Assembly (NCBI RefSeq): GCF_937958065.1 | Contig: NZ_CALFXI010000002.1 | Coordinates: forward strand, 248,001-312,000 | DNA from: an uncultured Steroidobacter sp. | GTDB taxonomy: Bacteria > Pseudomonadota > Gammaproteobacteria > Steroidobacterales > Steroidobacteraceae | Reading direction: 5' to 3' | DNA: 64,000 nt | Shown: in pieces, positions 1 through 8,996 of the stretch | Position numbering within the stretch: position 1 is the first letter of the stretch | Layout of the letters: every line of letters begins with the position of its first letter | Made by a program: the position numbers and the translations under genes | The notes under the pieces: model-generated | Databases searched by the model: none | Seen by the model: the letters and a program-made list of their open reading frames with translations, nothing else | What the model was told of the DNA's origin: nothing

Positions 1-1194
1 CCGGATCCGAATGCGCATGTGATCGCGCACGTCTTCAAAGTGAACATCGACCCGTTCGTCGGCCGGCTCGGCATCTTTCGCGTTCATCAAGGCACGGTGC
101 GCTCGGGCGCGCAGCTGTTCATCGGCGACGCGCGCAAGCCGTTCAAGATCGCGCATTTGTATCGTCTGCAAGGCAAGGATCACGTCGAGGTCCCCCAGGC
201 CATTCCTGGCGACATCTGCGCCGTGCCGAAAGTCGAAGAGATGCAGTTCGACGCTGTGCTGCATGACTCGCACGACGAGGATCACTATCACCTGAAATCC
301 ATCACCCTGCCGCCGGCGATGGCGGGCATCGCCATCGAGCCCGAGCGTCGCGGCGAGGAACAGAAGTTGTCGGATGCGCTGCATAAGCTCGTTGCCGAAG
401 ATCCGGGTGTGCGCATCGAGCATCAGGCGGGCATGAATGAAACCGTGCTGTACGGCATGGGCGATCTGCATCTGCGCGTGCTGCTCGATCGCATGAAGGA
501 ACGCTATGGCGTGGGTTGCAAGACCAAGTCGCCGAGCATTCCTTATCGCGAAACCATCACGCGGCCGGCGGAAGGTCATCATCGACACAAGAAACAAACC
601 GGCGGCGCGGGACAGTTCGGCGAAGTGTATTTGCGCGTCGAGCCGTTGCCGCGGGGCGAGGGCTTCGAGTTCGTCGACGAGGTCGTGGGCGGCGTCATTC
701 CATCGCAATACATTCCGGCGGTGGAGAAAGGGGTGCGCCAGGCCTTGAGTGAAGGCGCGGTCGCGGGCTTTCCGCTGCAAGACATTCGCGTGATCGTTCA
801 CGATGGCAAGCATCATCCGGTGGATTCGAAGGAGGTGGCCTTCATCGCCGCCGGCCGTCGCGCGTTTCTGAATGCAGTCGAGGAGGCGGCGCCGATCGTG
901 CTCGAGCCGCTGGTGCGCATCGAAGTCACGTCGCCGAGCACGGCGACCGGAGATATCACTGGCGATCTCGCGACTCGTCGCGGTCGTGTGAGCGGCAGCC
1001 AGTCGCTGGCGAATCAGCGTACGCGCATCAGTGCACTGGTGCCGCTTGCCGAAATCAACGATTACCAGTCACGTATCAAATCCCTCACCGGCGGCGAAGG
1101 TGCGTACACCATGGAGCTGAGCCATTACGATCCGGTGCCCCCGCGCAAACAACAGGAGCTCGCGCAAGCCTTCAAGCGTGCGGCGGAGAGCTGA
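1..1194 (+). CDS. Elongation factor G-like translational GTPase, 3' part (truncated by window start)
   Basis: The reading frame is open from base 1, so the N-terminal GTPase domain lies outside the window; the GTG at 19 is an internal codon. The visible 397 residues cover EF-G domains II to V: a domain II beta-barrel, the YRETI motif followed by KKQTGGAGQFGEV (domain IV entry), GGVIPSQYIPAVEKG, and a domain V ending in GAYTMELSHYDPVP. EF-G drives ribosome translocation, but this copy differs from canonical FusA throughout (QTGG instead of QSGG, a basic GHHRHKK stretch). It therefore looks like the divergent EF-G-like paralogue found as a stand-alone gene in many proteobacteria, whose exact role is not settled. 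No rps/tuf genes are adjacent, which supports the paralogue reading. The family call is certain; the specific role is not. Confidence 0.9.
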   Translation, partial: PDPNAHVIAHVFKVNIDPFVGRLGIFRVHQGTVRSGAQLFIGDARKPFKIAHLYRLQGKDHVEVPQAIPGDICAVPKVEEMQFDAVLHDSHDEDHYHLKSITLPPAMAGIAIEPERRGEEQKLSDALHKLVAEDPGVRIEHQAGMNETVLYGMGDLHLRVLLDRMKERYGVGCKTKSPSIPYRETITRPAEGHHRHKKQTGGAGQFGEVYLRVEPLPRGEGFEFVDEVVGGVIPSQYIPAVEKGVRQALSEGAVAGFPLQDIRVIVHDGKHHPVDSKEVAFIAAGRRAFLNAVEEAAPIVLEPLVRIEVTSPSTATGDITGDLATRRGRVSGSQSLANQRTRISALVPLAEINDYQSRIKSLTGGEGAYTMELSHYDPVPPRKQQELAQAFKRAAES

Positions 1195-1220
1195 GCTCTC
1201 CGGGCCGCAACATTTCAGGA

Positions 1221-1250
1221 TTTCGAACCCGTCGGCGGGGCGGGTCGAAA
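1221..1250. terminator. Hairpin between convergent genes
   Basis: An inverted repeat, TTTCGAACCCG (1221-1231) with CGGGTCGAAA (1241-1250), sits between the stop of the EF-G-like gene and the stop of the leftward methyltransferase-fold gene. One A is bulged and there is no long T tract. It could act as a weak bidirectional terminator. Confidence 0.4.
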
Positions 1251-1253
1251 CTC

Positions 1254-2084
1254 TCAGGCGGGCTTTCTGAATCGATACATCACCTGGTCCGTCTTGTGGC
1301 GGACCGCCGGGTCGAACACCGGCTTGGTGTGATCGTCCTCGGCATTGGCGAATGCCTTGCTTTCGGCGTCGAAGGTCAGGCCCGCGGCTTCGAAGTCACG
1401 TTTGATGATGGCGGGGTCGATGCGATGAAGTGCGTCGACGCTGGTGGCTGGATCGGCGCCCGCGGCAGCGGCGTGATCCAACACGACCACCGTCGCGCCC
1501 GGCTTCAACGCCGGAACCAGTCTGGCGAGCGCCTGCGCCGGATCGGTGTTCGGCCACGAGCCGTCCTTCGCTTTCCAATGCAGGTCGTGATACGACATCA
1601 CGAACAGGGCCGCGTCGAGAGAATTCGGCTCGAACGGCGCCTCCTCGGGCGGCGTGGTGAGCTGCACGACGTTTGTCAGGCGGTCGTCGCCATAGCGCTG
1701 CTGGGGTTTCTCGCCCGAGAACTTCAGATATTCGGGATTGTTATAAGCGATCACCCGGCCGTCCGGGCCGACCACGCGCGCCAGCAGTTCGGTGTAGTAG
1801 CCGCCGGCGGACAAATAATCGACCACTTCCATCCCGGGCTTCACTTGGAGGAACGTCAGCACCTCGCTCGGCCTGCGCCATGAGTCTTCATCGGCATCGC
1901 CGGGCAGGCGATCGATGCTGCCGATGGACGCATGAATCGCGGCCTTGTCTTCGGCCGACAGCTCGGAGCTGGTCGCAGCGGGCGCCGCTTGCTCGGCAGG
2001 AGGTTGTTCGGGTGGCGGCGCTTTCTTGCAGCCCGCGACGGTCAGCAATGCAACGCAGAGGGCCAGCAGCAGGGCGCGACTCAT
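1254..2084 (-). CDS. Methyltransferase-fold lipoprotein (class I SAM-type fold, COG4798-like)
   Basis: 276 residues. The start at 2084 is chosen because AAAGGAGC lies just upstream and because it gives a clean lipoprotein signal: hydrophobic stretch, then lipobox VAGC, then a Pro/Ala/Glu-rich linker to about residue 45. The rest looks like a class I methyltransferase fold: a glycine-poor motif I (VVDYLSAGGYYTELLA), GPDGRVIAYNNPEY, and MSYHDLHW where the substrate loop would be. Proteins of this group are annotated 'predicted methyltransferase' and often carry signal peptides. An exported, lipid-anchored SAM enzyme is hard to reconcile with cytoplasmic SAM, so catalysis is doubtful. It is the last gene of the leftward run GH3-lacI-DUF6279-this gene. 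The fold call is good; the function is unknown. Confidence 0.75.
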   Translation of the reverse strand: MSRALLLALCVALLTVAGCKKAPPPEQPPAEQAAPAATSSELSAEDKAAIHASIGSIDRLPGDADEDSWRRPSEVLTFLQVKPGMEVVDYLSAGGYYTELLARVVGPDGRVIAYNNPEYLKFSGEKPQQRYGDDRLTNVVQLTTPPEEAPFEPNSLDAALFVMSYHDLHWKAKDGSWPNTDPAQALARLVPALKPGATVVVLDHAAAAGADPATSVDALHRIDPAIIKRDFEAAGLTFDAESKAFANAEDDHTKPVFDPAVRHKTDQVMYRFRKPA

Positions 2085-2107
2085 GGAAGCTCCTTTGAAT
2101 GTTTTCA

Positions 2108-2986
2108 TCAGCTTTGGATCATCGCTTCGAGCCGTTGTGCCAGTTGGTTCAGCTCGCGTTGCAGATGGCTGCGTTGCTCCGGAGTCAGTGAGGCGTCGAG
2201 GGCGCCCAGGACCACGAGCGATTGCTCACGGTTCTGCGCGGCCTTGGTCTGGTAAGCGCCAGTCCACTGGCTGTCCGGCGTGCGCAACAGCGCGAGAATA
2301 CGCTCCTCGACTGCGGCCGGCGACTGACCTGCGGTGAAGCGTTCGCGGAGCGCGCCGAACATCGCCTTGCGCCAGCGCGCCTGACTTTCGAGCCAGTCCG
2401 ATGGGGTGGAGTCGAACCCTTTGCTGTGCTCGGCGATCAGCTGGCGCTGTTCCGGGGTGATCGAGCCGGTCCAGCGCTTCAGTTGTTTCTCGATGTCTTT
2501 GGCGCGCTTCTCGTGCCACTTGCCGTCGGCGAGCGCTTTGAGATCTTTCTCGTTGCGCTCGCGGGATTTTTCGGCGAGGTTGGCTTCGAATTCGCTGAGT
2601 TGCTCGGGTGACAGGCTCATCAGCAGCCGCGCGGCGTCCGGTGCGGCCTGTTCGACCAGGCGCGAGCCGAACCGTTCCACCTGTGCTTCGATGCCTTTAT
2701 ACGTTGCAGCGTTGCCCGGTTGGGCGGCGGTTTCGGCCAGCTCGCGCAGAAACTTTGCATAACGTGCGAGCTCGGAGCTGCGATGCCATTGCAGCGTGCT
2801 CTCCAGCCACGAGCGCAGATCGCTGCGCTGGCTCTTGTCGAGCGACACCAGTTCCTGGATGTACCAAGCGGCCAGCGTGTCCAGCCGGTTGTAGAAGAAG
2901 TTGGTGCAGGCGGAGACGCCGAGCGTCACCGCAAGCATCAACAACGATATTCGTGCACGAGCGGGAGACGCGGCGGTGCGGGTCAT
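2108..2986 (-). CDS. DUF6279-family lipoprotein
   Basis: 292 residues, starting at 2986 four bases after the lacI-type stop, with GACAGG upstream as ribosome site. The N-terminus is a signal peptide with lipobox VSAC, followed by TNFFYNRLDTLAAWYIQ, the conserved entry of this family. The rest is almost entirely charged alpha-helix (e.g. LSPEQLSEFEANLAEKSRER), as in DUF6279 lipoproteins. Function is unknown; a periplasmic, membrane-anchored helical protein is expected. The tight spacing to lacI suggests shared transcription, but a link to glucan metabolism is not evident from the protein itself. The frame stays open upstream to 3208, but that part lies inside the lacI gene. Confidence 0.75.
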   Translation of the reverse strand: MTRTAASPARARISLLMLAVTLGVSACTNFFYNRLDTLAAWYIQELVSLDKSQRSDLRSWLESTLQWHRSSELARYAKFLRELAETAAQPGNAATYKGIEAQVERFGSRLVEQAAPDAARLLMSLSPEQLSEFEANLAEKSRERNEKDLKALADGKWHEKRAKDIEKQLKRWTGSITPEQRQLIAEHSKGFDSTPSDWLESQARWRKAMFGALRERFTAGQSPAAVEERILALLRTPDSQWTGAYQTKAAQNREQSLVVLGALDASLTPEQRSHLQRELNQLAQRLEAMIQS

Positions 2987-2990
2987 CCTG

Positions 2991-4019
2991 TCATTTGTGA
3001 ACGACGGCCGTCGAAGCGCGGCACACCAGACGATACCCCAACCGCATGGATTGTGGAGCGCTGCCTGTTTGTAGCATTTGCAGGAGCAGGTTGGTCGCGG
3101 TGTATGCCAGGTCGTAAGTGGGCTGATGCACGGTCGTGAGCCGTGGCCAAACGGTTTTGGCGATGTAGGTGTCGTCGAACCCCGCCACGGACAGGCGTTC
3201 AGGAACATTGATGCCCAGCTCGTGCGCGGCCATCAGCACGCCCGCGGCCATGTCGTCGTTGCTCGCAAAGATGGCGGTGGGCGCATCCGGCTGCGTGAGC
3301 AATTCCTTGGCCGCGTCCATGCCGGACTCGAACACGAAATAACCCTGGCGCACGAAACGATCCTGATAATCGATGCCATGCGCAGCGAGCGCCGCTTTGT
3401 AACCGAGCAAGCGCTGGCCGCTGGCGAAATGATCCGGATGACCGATGATGAAACCGATGCGGCGGTGACCGAGCCCGATCAGATATTCGGTCATCTCGCG
3501 CGCCGCGCCGGCATCGTCCATATCCACGTACGGCGTTTGATGTGGGACATCGTTCGGGGCGACTCGAACGAAGGGCAGGGCGCGTCGATCCAGCGCTCGC
3601 ATCAGATCCACGGACTCGCTCAGCGGTGCCGTCACGATCAAACCGTCCAGATGGGTCTGGTCGACCAGCCCGAGCACGTCGCGCTCCATCTCCTCGCCGC
3701 GGCCCGTGACTTGATGCATGAGCAGTTGGAAGCGGTCCTCACGGCAGCGGGCCATTGCGCCGTGTTGTACGTCGACGATGTAGTTGGCGCTGGGATTTTC
3801 GTAGATCAGCCCGATCAGGAACGAGCGCCGGCCCGCCAGGCTGCGCGCCGACAGGCTCGGGTGATAGTTGAGCTTCTTGACGATGGCGAGCACCCGCTGA
3901 CGGGTTTCCTCGCGCACGTTGGGCTCGTTGTTCAACACCCGCGACACGGTTTTTATGGCGACGCCGGCGGCTTCCGCCACGTCCTGAATTTTCGCCCGGC
4001 GGGGCGGTGCTTTGGTCAT
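2991..4019 (-). CDS. LacI-family transcriptional regulator
   Basis: 342 residues. Residues 8-55 are the LacI helix-turn-helix and hinge (KIQDVAEAAGVAIKTVSRVL, then NNEPNVREETRQRV). The rest is a periplasmic-binding-protein-like effector domain with SNDDMAAGVLMAAHELG and the usual closing VAGFDDTYIAKTVWPRLTTV. The ATG at 4019 was chosen; an in-frame GTG at 4028 is possible. It begins just downstream of the GH3 beta-glucosidase stop (4043), so the two are probably co-transcribed. The perfect palindrome at 6664-6677 upstream of the GH3 gene is the obvious candidate operator, giving autoregulated control by a glucoside or glucose. Effector identity is inferred from context only. Confidence 0.92.
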   Translation of the reverse strand: MTKAPPRRAKIQDVAEAAGVAIKTVSRVLNNEPNVREETRQRVLAIVKKLNYHPSLSARSLAGRRSFLIGLIYENPSANYIVDVQHGAMARCREDRFQLLMHQVTGRGEEMERDVLGLVDQTHLDGLIVTAPLSESVDLMRALDRRALPFVRVAPNDVPHQTPYVDMDDAGAAREMTEYLIGLGHRRIGFIIGHPDHFASGQRLLGYKAALAAHGIDYQDRFVRQGYFVFESGMDAAKELLTQPDAPTAIFASNDDMAAGVLMAAHELGINVPERLSVAGFDDTYIAKTVWPRLTTVHQPTYDLAYTATNLLLQMLQTGSAPQSMRLGYRLVCRASTAVVHK

Positions 4020-4042
4020 TGCGGACACTTATAACAAATAAC

Positions 4043-6613
4043 TCATTCGCAGCCGGCGATGTCGTTCAGTCCCGACTCCAGCCGGACGTTGGCGATGCCG
4101 AGCTCGAGCTTGCCAGCAGTGGTCAGCAGGAACGGCGCGGTGACATTGCGCAGGTCGGCGCCTTTGCTCTGAAAACAGTGCAACGGCATTTTCAGCTGGC
4201 GCCATTCTCCCCCCGGCGCCTGTTTCAGCTGCGCGTCGATGGGCAAGTCTCCACGACAACCCGGTCCGCATTCAATGCCAAGCGTGACTTTGCCGGTCGG
4301 CGGCGTGTCGACGCGGTACTCGAACGTGACCGAGAGCTGGCCATTCGCTTCGCGTTGCAGGTCGATTGGGGCGTCGCCCTGCAGAGCCAGGGTGGCCGGA
4401 CCGCGCCCCGACCACTTCGCCAGCCGGGCATCTTCCTGAGCGGCATGATCCAGGGCGCTGACGGTCAGCGCGTCGTTTTGTGAGTTGCCGCTGGCCGTAG
4501 CCAGCACGGTTCTGGCGCCGTCACCAGTGCCCACCGCGAGCTGCCAGCCCGCAGCCGGCCGGCCAGCGGCGAAATAACTATGGGTGGAGGTCTGGCCCGC
4601 GGGCGTGGCCGGGACTTCTTCGGAGAGCACCGGAAGATCGGCGGTGTCCTGATAAGTGAGGCCGTAGCCGTAATCGAACAGCGGTGCCTCGGGCGCCCCT
4701 TCGGCGTTGAGTTTCAGCGGTGTGCGCGGCCACGCAAACGGCAGCTTGCCTTTGAAATCGTGGTTCACCGAGCCATCCTTCCTGGTGAACAACACATCGG
4801 CGATGCCGCCGCCTTCCGAGCCGGGCAGCCATGCCGCGACAAACGCATCGGACGCATTCAAATGCGGATTCACCCACATCGGGCGGCCCGACAGGAACAC
4901 CGCGACCACCGGGATCTGCTCGGCGCGCAGTTTCTTCAGCAGATCGAGATCCTTGGTGTCGCCAGGCTTGTATTGCAGAGTCGCTATGTCGCCCTGGAAT
5001 TCCGCATACGGCTCCTCGCCGAACACGACCACGGCAACATCGGGCTTGCGCGTATAGCTGCCGTCCACGCTCAGCGTTGCCTGGCCGCCGCCCGCCGTGA
5101 CCGCGGATCGGATGCCGGCAAAGATGGATTCCGCCTTGGGGAATTGTTTGTTGGTGATGCCGGTGCCTTGCCAGGTCAGGGTCCAGCCGCCGTTCTGCTT
5201 CGGCAGATTGTCCGCGCCGTCGCCTGCCACCAGCACTTTCATGCTGGGCTTGAGCGGCAGCACCTTGTTGGCGTTCTTCAGCAGCACCAGCGATTCGCGC
5301 ACGGCTTGTCTGGCGACCGCGCGATGCTCGGGTGCGCCCAGCAGCTCGAACTTGCCGCCGGGCGGACGGCTCGACGGCTTGCCCGCTTCGAACAGGCCGG
5401 CACGCAGCTTGACCAGAAGAATGCGGCGAACGGCATCGTCGAGCCGTGCCATCGGGATCTCGCCGGCGCGGACCTGCGCCAACGTATTCTCGTAGAGTGC
5501 TTTCCAGCTGTCGGGCGCCATGAACATATCCAGGCCGGCATTGATGGCGGCGGGGCAGCTCACGGTCGTGCACCCCTCGACCTGGCCGTGCGCGTTCCAA
5601 TCGCCGACCACGAAACCGTCGAAGCCCATACGCTCCTTGAGCACATCGGTCAGCAGGCCTTCGTGACCGGTGATCTTCTTGCCCTGCCAGCTGGAGAACG
5701 AGGCCATCACGACCTGCACGCCGGCGCCGATCGCCGCGACATAGCCGGGCGCATGCACATCGCGCAGCTGCTCTTCGGTGATGCGGGCGTCGCCCTGATC
5801 GCGGCCTTCGAACGTTCCGCCGTCGGCGAGGAAATGTTTGGCCGTTGCGATGACGTGATTGCCCCTGAGGAAGTCCGGTTTGCCGGGGTCGCCCTGCAAT
5901 CCCAACACGATGGCGTGCGCGTACTCGCGGACCAGCGTCGGATTCTCCGAGTACGACTCGTAAGCCCGGCCCCAGCGCACGTCCTGCGCGACGGCGATGG
6001 TCGGCGCGAAGGTCCACTCCTGGCCGGTGACGCGCAGCTCGGTCGCGGTGATCGCGCCGATCTTGCGCATCAGGTCGGCATTGCGAGTCGCGCCGAGCGC
6101 GACGTTATGCGGGAACAACGTCGCGCCAATGATGTTGTTGTGGCCATGGACCGCATCGACACCCCACATGATCGGAATGGCATGTTTGCCGTCGCTCGTG
6201 TCCATCGATGCTTCGTAGAATGCGTCGGCCGCGGCGAGCCAGACCTTCGGCGGCGCGAGGTCATCGCCGCCGGGCGCCGAGTTGCCACCATTGAGCACCG
6301 AGCCGAGTCGATACTTGCGCACGTCCTCGGCGGTGACGCTGCCGACGTCCGCTTGAATGATCTGCCCGACCTTCTCCTCGACGCTGAGCGAGCTCAGCAA
6401 GTCGTTCAGGCGCGGTTCGAGCGCGGTGTCATCCAATGCGGGCAGCGAAACTTGAGGCCAGATTTCCGGATGCACATTGGATGCGGTGGTGATGCGACTG
6501 GGTTGAGTCTCGCCGGTCGTTGCTTCCTGCTTCGAGCATCCCGCCACAGTCACGGCCGCCAGTGTTGCCACCATGGCGCCGCGAAGCCCGGCGCGCGCGC
6601 ATGCTTCGATCAT
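4043..6613 (-). CDS. Glycoside hydrolase family 3 beta-glucosidase, exported lipoprotein
   Basis: 856 residues. The start at 6613 gives a short signal with lipobox VAGC (Cys about 26). Residues about 60-410 are the GH3 N-terminal barrel, with GVDAVHGHNNIIGATLFPHN and the nucleophile Asp about 338 in GFVVGDWNAHGQ. Next is the GH3 C-terminal alpha/beta domain (LVLLKNANKVLPL, VVVFGEEPYAE), and the last about 160 residues form a beta-sandwich like that of ExoP-type enzymes. Such enzymes remove glucose from the non-reducing end of beta-1,4/1,3-glucan oligosaccharides; this one would work in the periplasm or at the membrane. It heads the leftward GH3-lacI group and is divergent from the YdbH-like gene. 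The GH3 assignment is certain; the exact linkage specificity is not. Confidence 0.93.
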   Translation of the reverse strand: MIEACARAGLRGAMVATLAAVTVAGCSKQEATTGETQPSRITTASNVHPEIWPQVSLPALDDTALEPRLNDLLSSLSVEEKVGQIIQADVGSVTAEDVRKYRLGSVLNGGNSAPGGDDLAPPKVWLAAADAFYEASMDTSDGKHAIPIMWGVDAVHGHNNIIGATLFPHNVALGATRNADLMRKIGAITATELRVTGQEWTFAPTIAVAQDVRWGRAYESYSENPTLVREYAHAIVLGLQGDPGKPDFLRGNHVIATAKHFLADGGTFEGRDQGDARITEEQLRDVHAPGYVAAIGAGVQVVMASFSSWQGKKITGHEGLLTDVLKERMGFDGFVVGDWNAHGQVEGCTTVSCPAAINAGLDMFMAPDSWKALYENTLAQVRAGEIPMARLDDAVRRILLVKLRAGLFEAGKPSSRPPGGKFELLGAPEHRAVARQAVRESLVLLKNANKVLPLKPSMKVLVAGDGADNLPKQNGGWTLTWQGTGITNKQFPKAESIFAGIRSAVTAGGGQATLSVDGSYTRKPDVAVVVFGEEPYAEFQGDIATLQYKPGDTKDLDLLKKLRAEQIPVVAVFLSGRPMWVNPHLNASDAFVAAWLPGSEGGGIADVLFTRKDGSVNHDFKGKLPFAWPRTPLKLNAEGAPEAPLFDYGYGLTYQDTADLPVLSEEVPATPAGQTSTHSYFAAGRPAAGWQLAVGTGDGARTVLATASGNSQNDALTVSALDHAAQEDARLAKWSGRGPATLALQGDAPIDLQREANGQLSVTFEYRVDTPPTGKVTLGIECGPGCRGDLPIDAQLKQAPGGEWRQLKMPLHCFQSKGADLRNVTAPFLLTTAGKLELGIANVRLESGLNDIAGCE

Positions 6614-6663
6614 TGTTCGCCCCCGTTGGATCGCTGTTCTGGCCGAACAGAATTCCATAGCCG

Positions 6664-6677
6664 TGACAACGTTGTCA
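6664..6677. promoter_or_regulatory. LacI-type operator palindrome upstream of the GH3 gene
   Basis: TGACAACGTTGTCA is a perfect 14-bp palindrome with the central CG typical of LacI-family operators. It lies 51 bp upstream of the GH3 start and in the divergent gap to the YdbH-like gene. The LacI gene next to GH3 is the likely binder. Seen directly as a palindrome; the binding partner is inferred. Confidence 0.7.
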
Positions 6678-6738
6678 ATTTGTCTGTGCACGAATTCGCC
6701 CGGGGCCAAGCTTGGCGAGCCCGAGCGGGCTCGTCATC

Positions 6739-8916
6739 ATGCCGCGGATGACGAGCGTCCCCGGCTTACAACAATCGCAGCGACCGACACGCGTTCGTGC
6801 TCGCTATCCAGCTGCGATAGCCGTGGTGATCGGTGGCGTCGTGCTCGCAACAGCCGTGCGCGCGGTGGACGACATGACCTTGCATATCGAGCGCGTCGAC
6901 GGTGACGGCTGGAGCGCGAGCGACGTGATCGTGGATCTGGGATTACCCGAGAACAATGCGCTGGTCCGCGCGCGAGTCGGCAAGCTGAACGTGACCGCGC
7001 TGTCGCAAACGCTCACCGACGTTCGCATCGAGTGTCCGTCGCTGGATCTGAGCGGCGACGTCATTGCGTGTCCCAAAGCGAGGGTGCTCGCCGATTGGCC
7101 GGCGTTGGGCAAACAATCGCTCGATGCAAACTTGAAATACGGACGTGCAGACGGGTCTCTCGATGTGGCGATCCAAGGGTTGCGTGTCGGTGACGGCCGC
7201 GTCGCCTTGCAGGCAGCGCTCCGCGATTCAGGCTGGAATGCAACAGCTCGTCTGCAGCGAGTGCCCATCGATCGAGTGATGAAGCTCGCCACCGATCTCA
7301 AAGCTCCTCTGCCCGCGGGGCTCGCTGCGACCGGGCTCATCGATCTCGAGATCTCGGCGCGCGGCAAGGAAACAAACGTGAGCGAGGCCAGGATCACTGG
7401 CTCCCTATTGGAACTGACGGCCAACAATGAGGATGGCAGTCTGGCCAGCGACAAATTGTCGCTGCAGGTTGCGGCGAGCGTGCAGGGCTCGGCACAGCAG
7501 TGGACGTTCGATGTAGCGGTCAAATCGTCACAAGGACAAGCGTTCGCGCAGCCGATTTTTCTCGACCTGTCGGCGCATGCGATCTCGCTGCAAACGCAGG
7601 GCAAACTGACCGATGGCAAGTCGCTGACGCTGGATCGCTTCACGCTGGATCACGCGGATGTCGCGCAGGCATCCGGCAGCGGCCGAATGCAGCTGGATCT
7701 GGAACAGCCCGTGCGTGATCTCGACGTCGAGCTGACAGCCCTGCAGTTCCCCGGCGCGTACGAGAGCTACTTGCAGCCGCTGCTCCTGGATACGAATTTC
7801 AAATCGATGCAGACCGCCGGCAGCATCGGCGGCAAGCTGTCGATGAGCGACGGCGAGCCGCGTCGCATCGACTTGAGCTTCAACGATGTCACCGTCGATG
7901 ACGGCGCCGGCAATTTGAATCTTTCCACGCTGAGCGGCCATTGGCACTGGCTTGGGGAGGAGCGCAGCAACGACTCTGAAGACGACGATGCGCCGGTCAG
8001 CCGCACGCTGCAGGTCGCGCCATCGCAATTGAGGTGGCAGGGCGGAGCGCTGCTCGGGCTCGATCTGGGCCCGAGCGAATTGAACTTCACCACGCAAGGG
8101 CGACAGTTCCGGCTCACGCAGCCCGTGAGCATTCCGCTGTTGGACGGCGCCATCGATCTGGAAACGTTCCGCGTCCGCAATGCCGGCCTGCCTTCGGTGG
8201 CGTTCCTGGTCGACGCGACGCTGCGGCCGGTCAGCGTGCAGAAGCTGTGCAAAGCGTTCGGCTGGCCGGAGTTCGGCGGGAGCATTGGTGGTGCGATTTC
8301 GAAGCTGCGCATGCGCGAAGGCATCGTCACGCTCGGCACCACGCTGCACGCGCAGGTATTCAACGGCGAAGTCACGATCAGCGATTTGCGGCTGGAGCAG
8401 CCGTTCGGCCAGTGGCCGCGCTTCTATTCGAACATTGCGCTCGACGACCTGGATCTCGAGCCGATGACCAGCGCCTTCTCTTTCGGGCGCATCACCGGCC
8501 GGCTGTCGGGGGCCATCAACGGGCTGCAGCTGTTCAACTGGACGCCAATCGCATTCGACGCGCAGCTCTACACGCCACGCGACGATCGATCCCGCCATCG
8601 CATCAGCCAGCGCGCGGTGGAGAACATCGGCAGTATCGGCGGCGGCGGTGCCGGCGTGACCGCGGCGTTGTCGAGCGGGTTCCTGCGCTTCTTCGACGAC
8701 TTCAACTATGACCGGCTGGGGATTTCCTGCCGCTTGCACAACGAAGTGTGTGTCATGGATGGCGTGGCGCCGGCGGCCAACGGCAATTACTACCTGGTGA
8801 AGGGCCGGGGCCTGCCGCGCATCGATGTGATCGGCAGCTCCCGCCGCGTCGACTGGCCGCGCCTGGTGGAGCAATTGCTGGCGGCGACCCAGTCCGGAGG
8901 GCCGGTCCTGCAATGA
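6739..8916 (+). CDS. YdbH-like intermembrane lipid-transport protein (AsmA-like)
   Basis: About 725 residues with one N-terminal membrane anchor (AAIAVVIGGVVLATAV), then long repetitive beta-structure typical of AsmA-like bridge proteins, ending in the conserved C-terminal region of the YdbH 'dicarboxylate transport' domain (FFDDFNYDRLGISCRLHNEV, LVKGRGLPRIDVIGSSRRVD). In Escherichia coli YdbH works with TamB and YhdP in moving phospholipid from inner to outer membrane and pairs with the lipoprotein YnbE and with YdbL. Here a YdbL-like lipoprotein gene follows after 80 bp, which supports the assignment. The start is uncertain: ATGs at 6739 and 6748 and a TTG at 6712 are in frame and none has a strong ribosome site. 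No separate ynbE is seen. Confidence 0.8.
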   Translation: MPRMTSVPGLQQSQRPTRVRARYPAAIAVVIGGVVLATAVRAVDDMTLHIERVDGDGWSASDVIVDLGLPENNALVRARVGKLNVTALSQTLTDVRIECPSLDLSGDVIACPKARVLADWPALGKQSLDANLKYGRADGSLDVAIQGLRVGDGRVALQAALRDSGWNATARLQRVPIDRVMKLATDLKAPLPAGLAATGLIDLEISARGKETNVSEARITGSLLELTANNEDGSLASDKLSLQVAASVQGSAQQWTFDVAVKSSQGQAFAQPIFLDLSAHAISLQTQGKLTDGKSLTLDRFTLDHADVAQASGSGRMQLDLEQPVRDLDVELTALQFPGAYESYLQPLLLDTNFKSMQTAGSIGGKLSMSDGEPRRIDLSFNDVTVDDGAGNLNLSTLSGHWHWLGEERSNDSEDDDAPVSRTLQVAPSQLRWQGGALLGLDLGPSELNFTTQGRQFRLTQPVSIPLLDGAIDLETFRVRNAGLPSVAFLVDATLRPVSVQKLCKAFGWPEFGGSIGGAISKLRMREGIVTLGTTLHAQVFNGEVTISDLRLEQPFGQWPRFYSNIALDDLDLEPMTSAFSFGRITGRLSGAINGLQLFNWTPIAFDAQLYTPRDDRSRHRISQRAVENIGSIGGGGAGVTAALSSGFLRFFDDFNYDRLGISCRLHNEVCVMDGVAPAANGNYYLVKGRGLPRIDVIGSSRRVDWPRLVEQLLAATQSGGPVLQ

Positions 8917-8996
8917 GCGCGTGTCGCTTTGCCAACGCTGATTGACGGCTTGCGCGCCGCCGACTGTAATCGCGTTCGAGTCCCAAGGAGCTTCTG

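Noticed and set aside
4580..6751. A 723-codon open frame on the plus strand opposite the GH3 gene.
   Set aside because: It is an antisense shadow of a GC-rich gene: no recognisable domain, Arg/His-rich composition, and the minus strand encodes a clear GH3 enzyme.
7528..8913. A 461-codon minus-strand frame opposite the YdbH-like gene.
   Set aside because: Shadow frame with no domain; the plus strand has a conserved YdbH C-terminus and is followed by ydbL.
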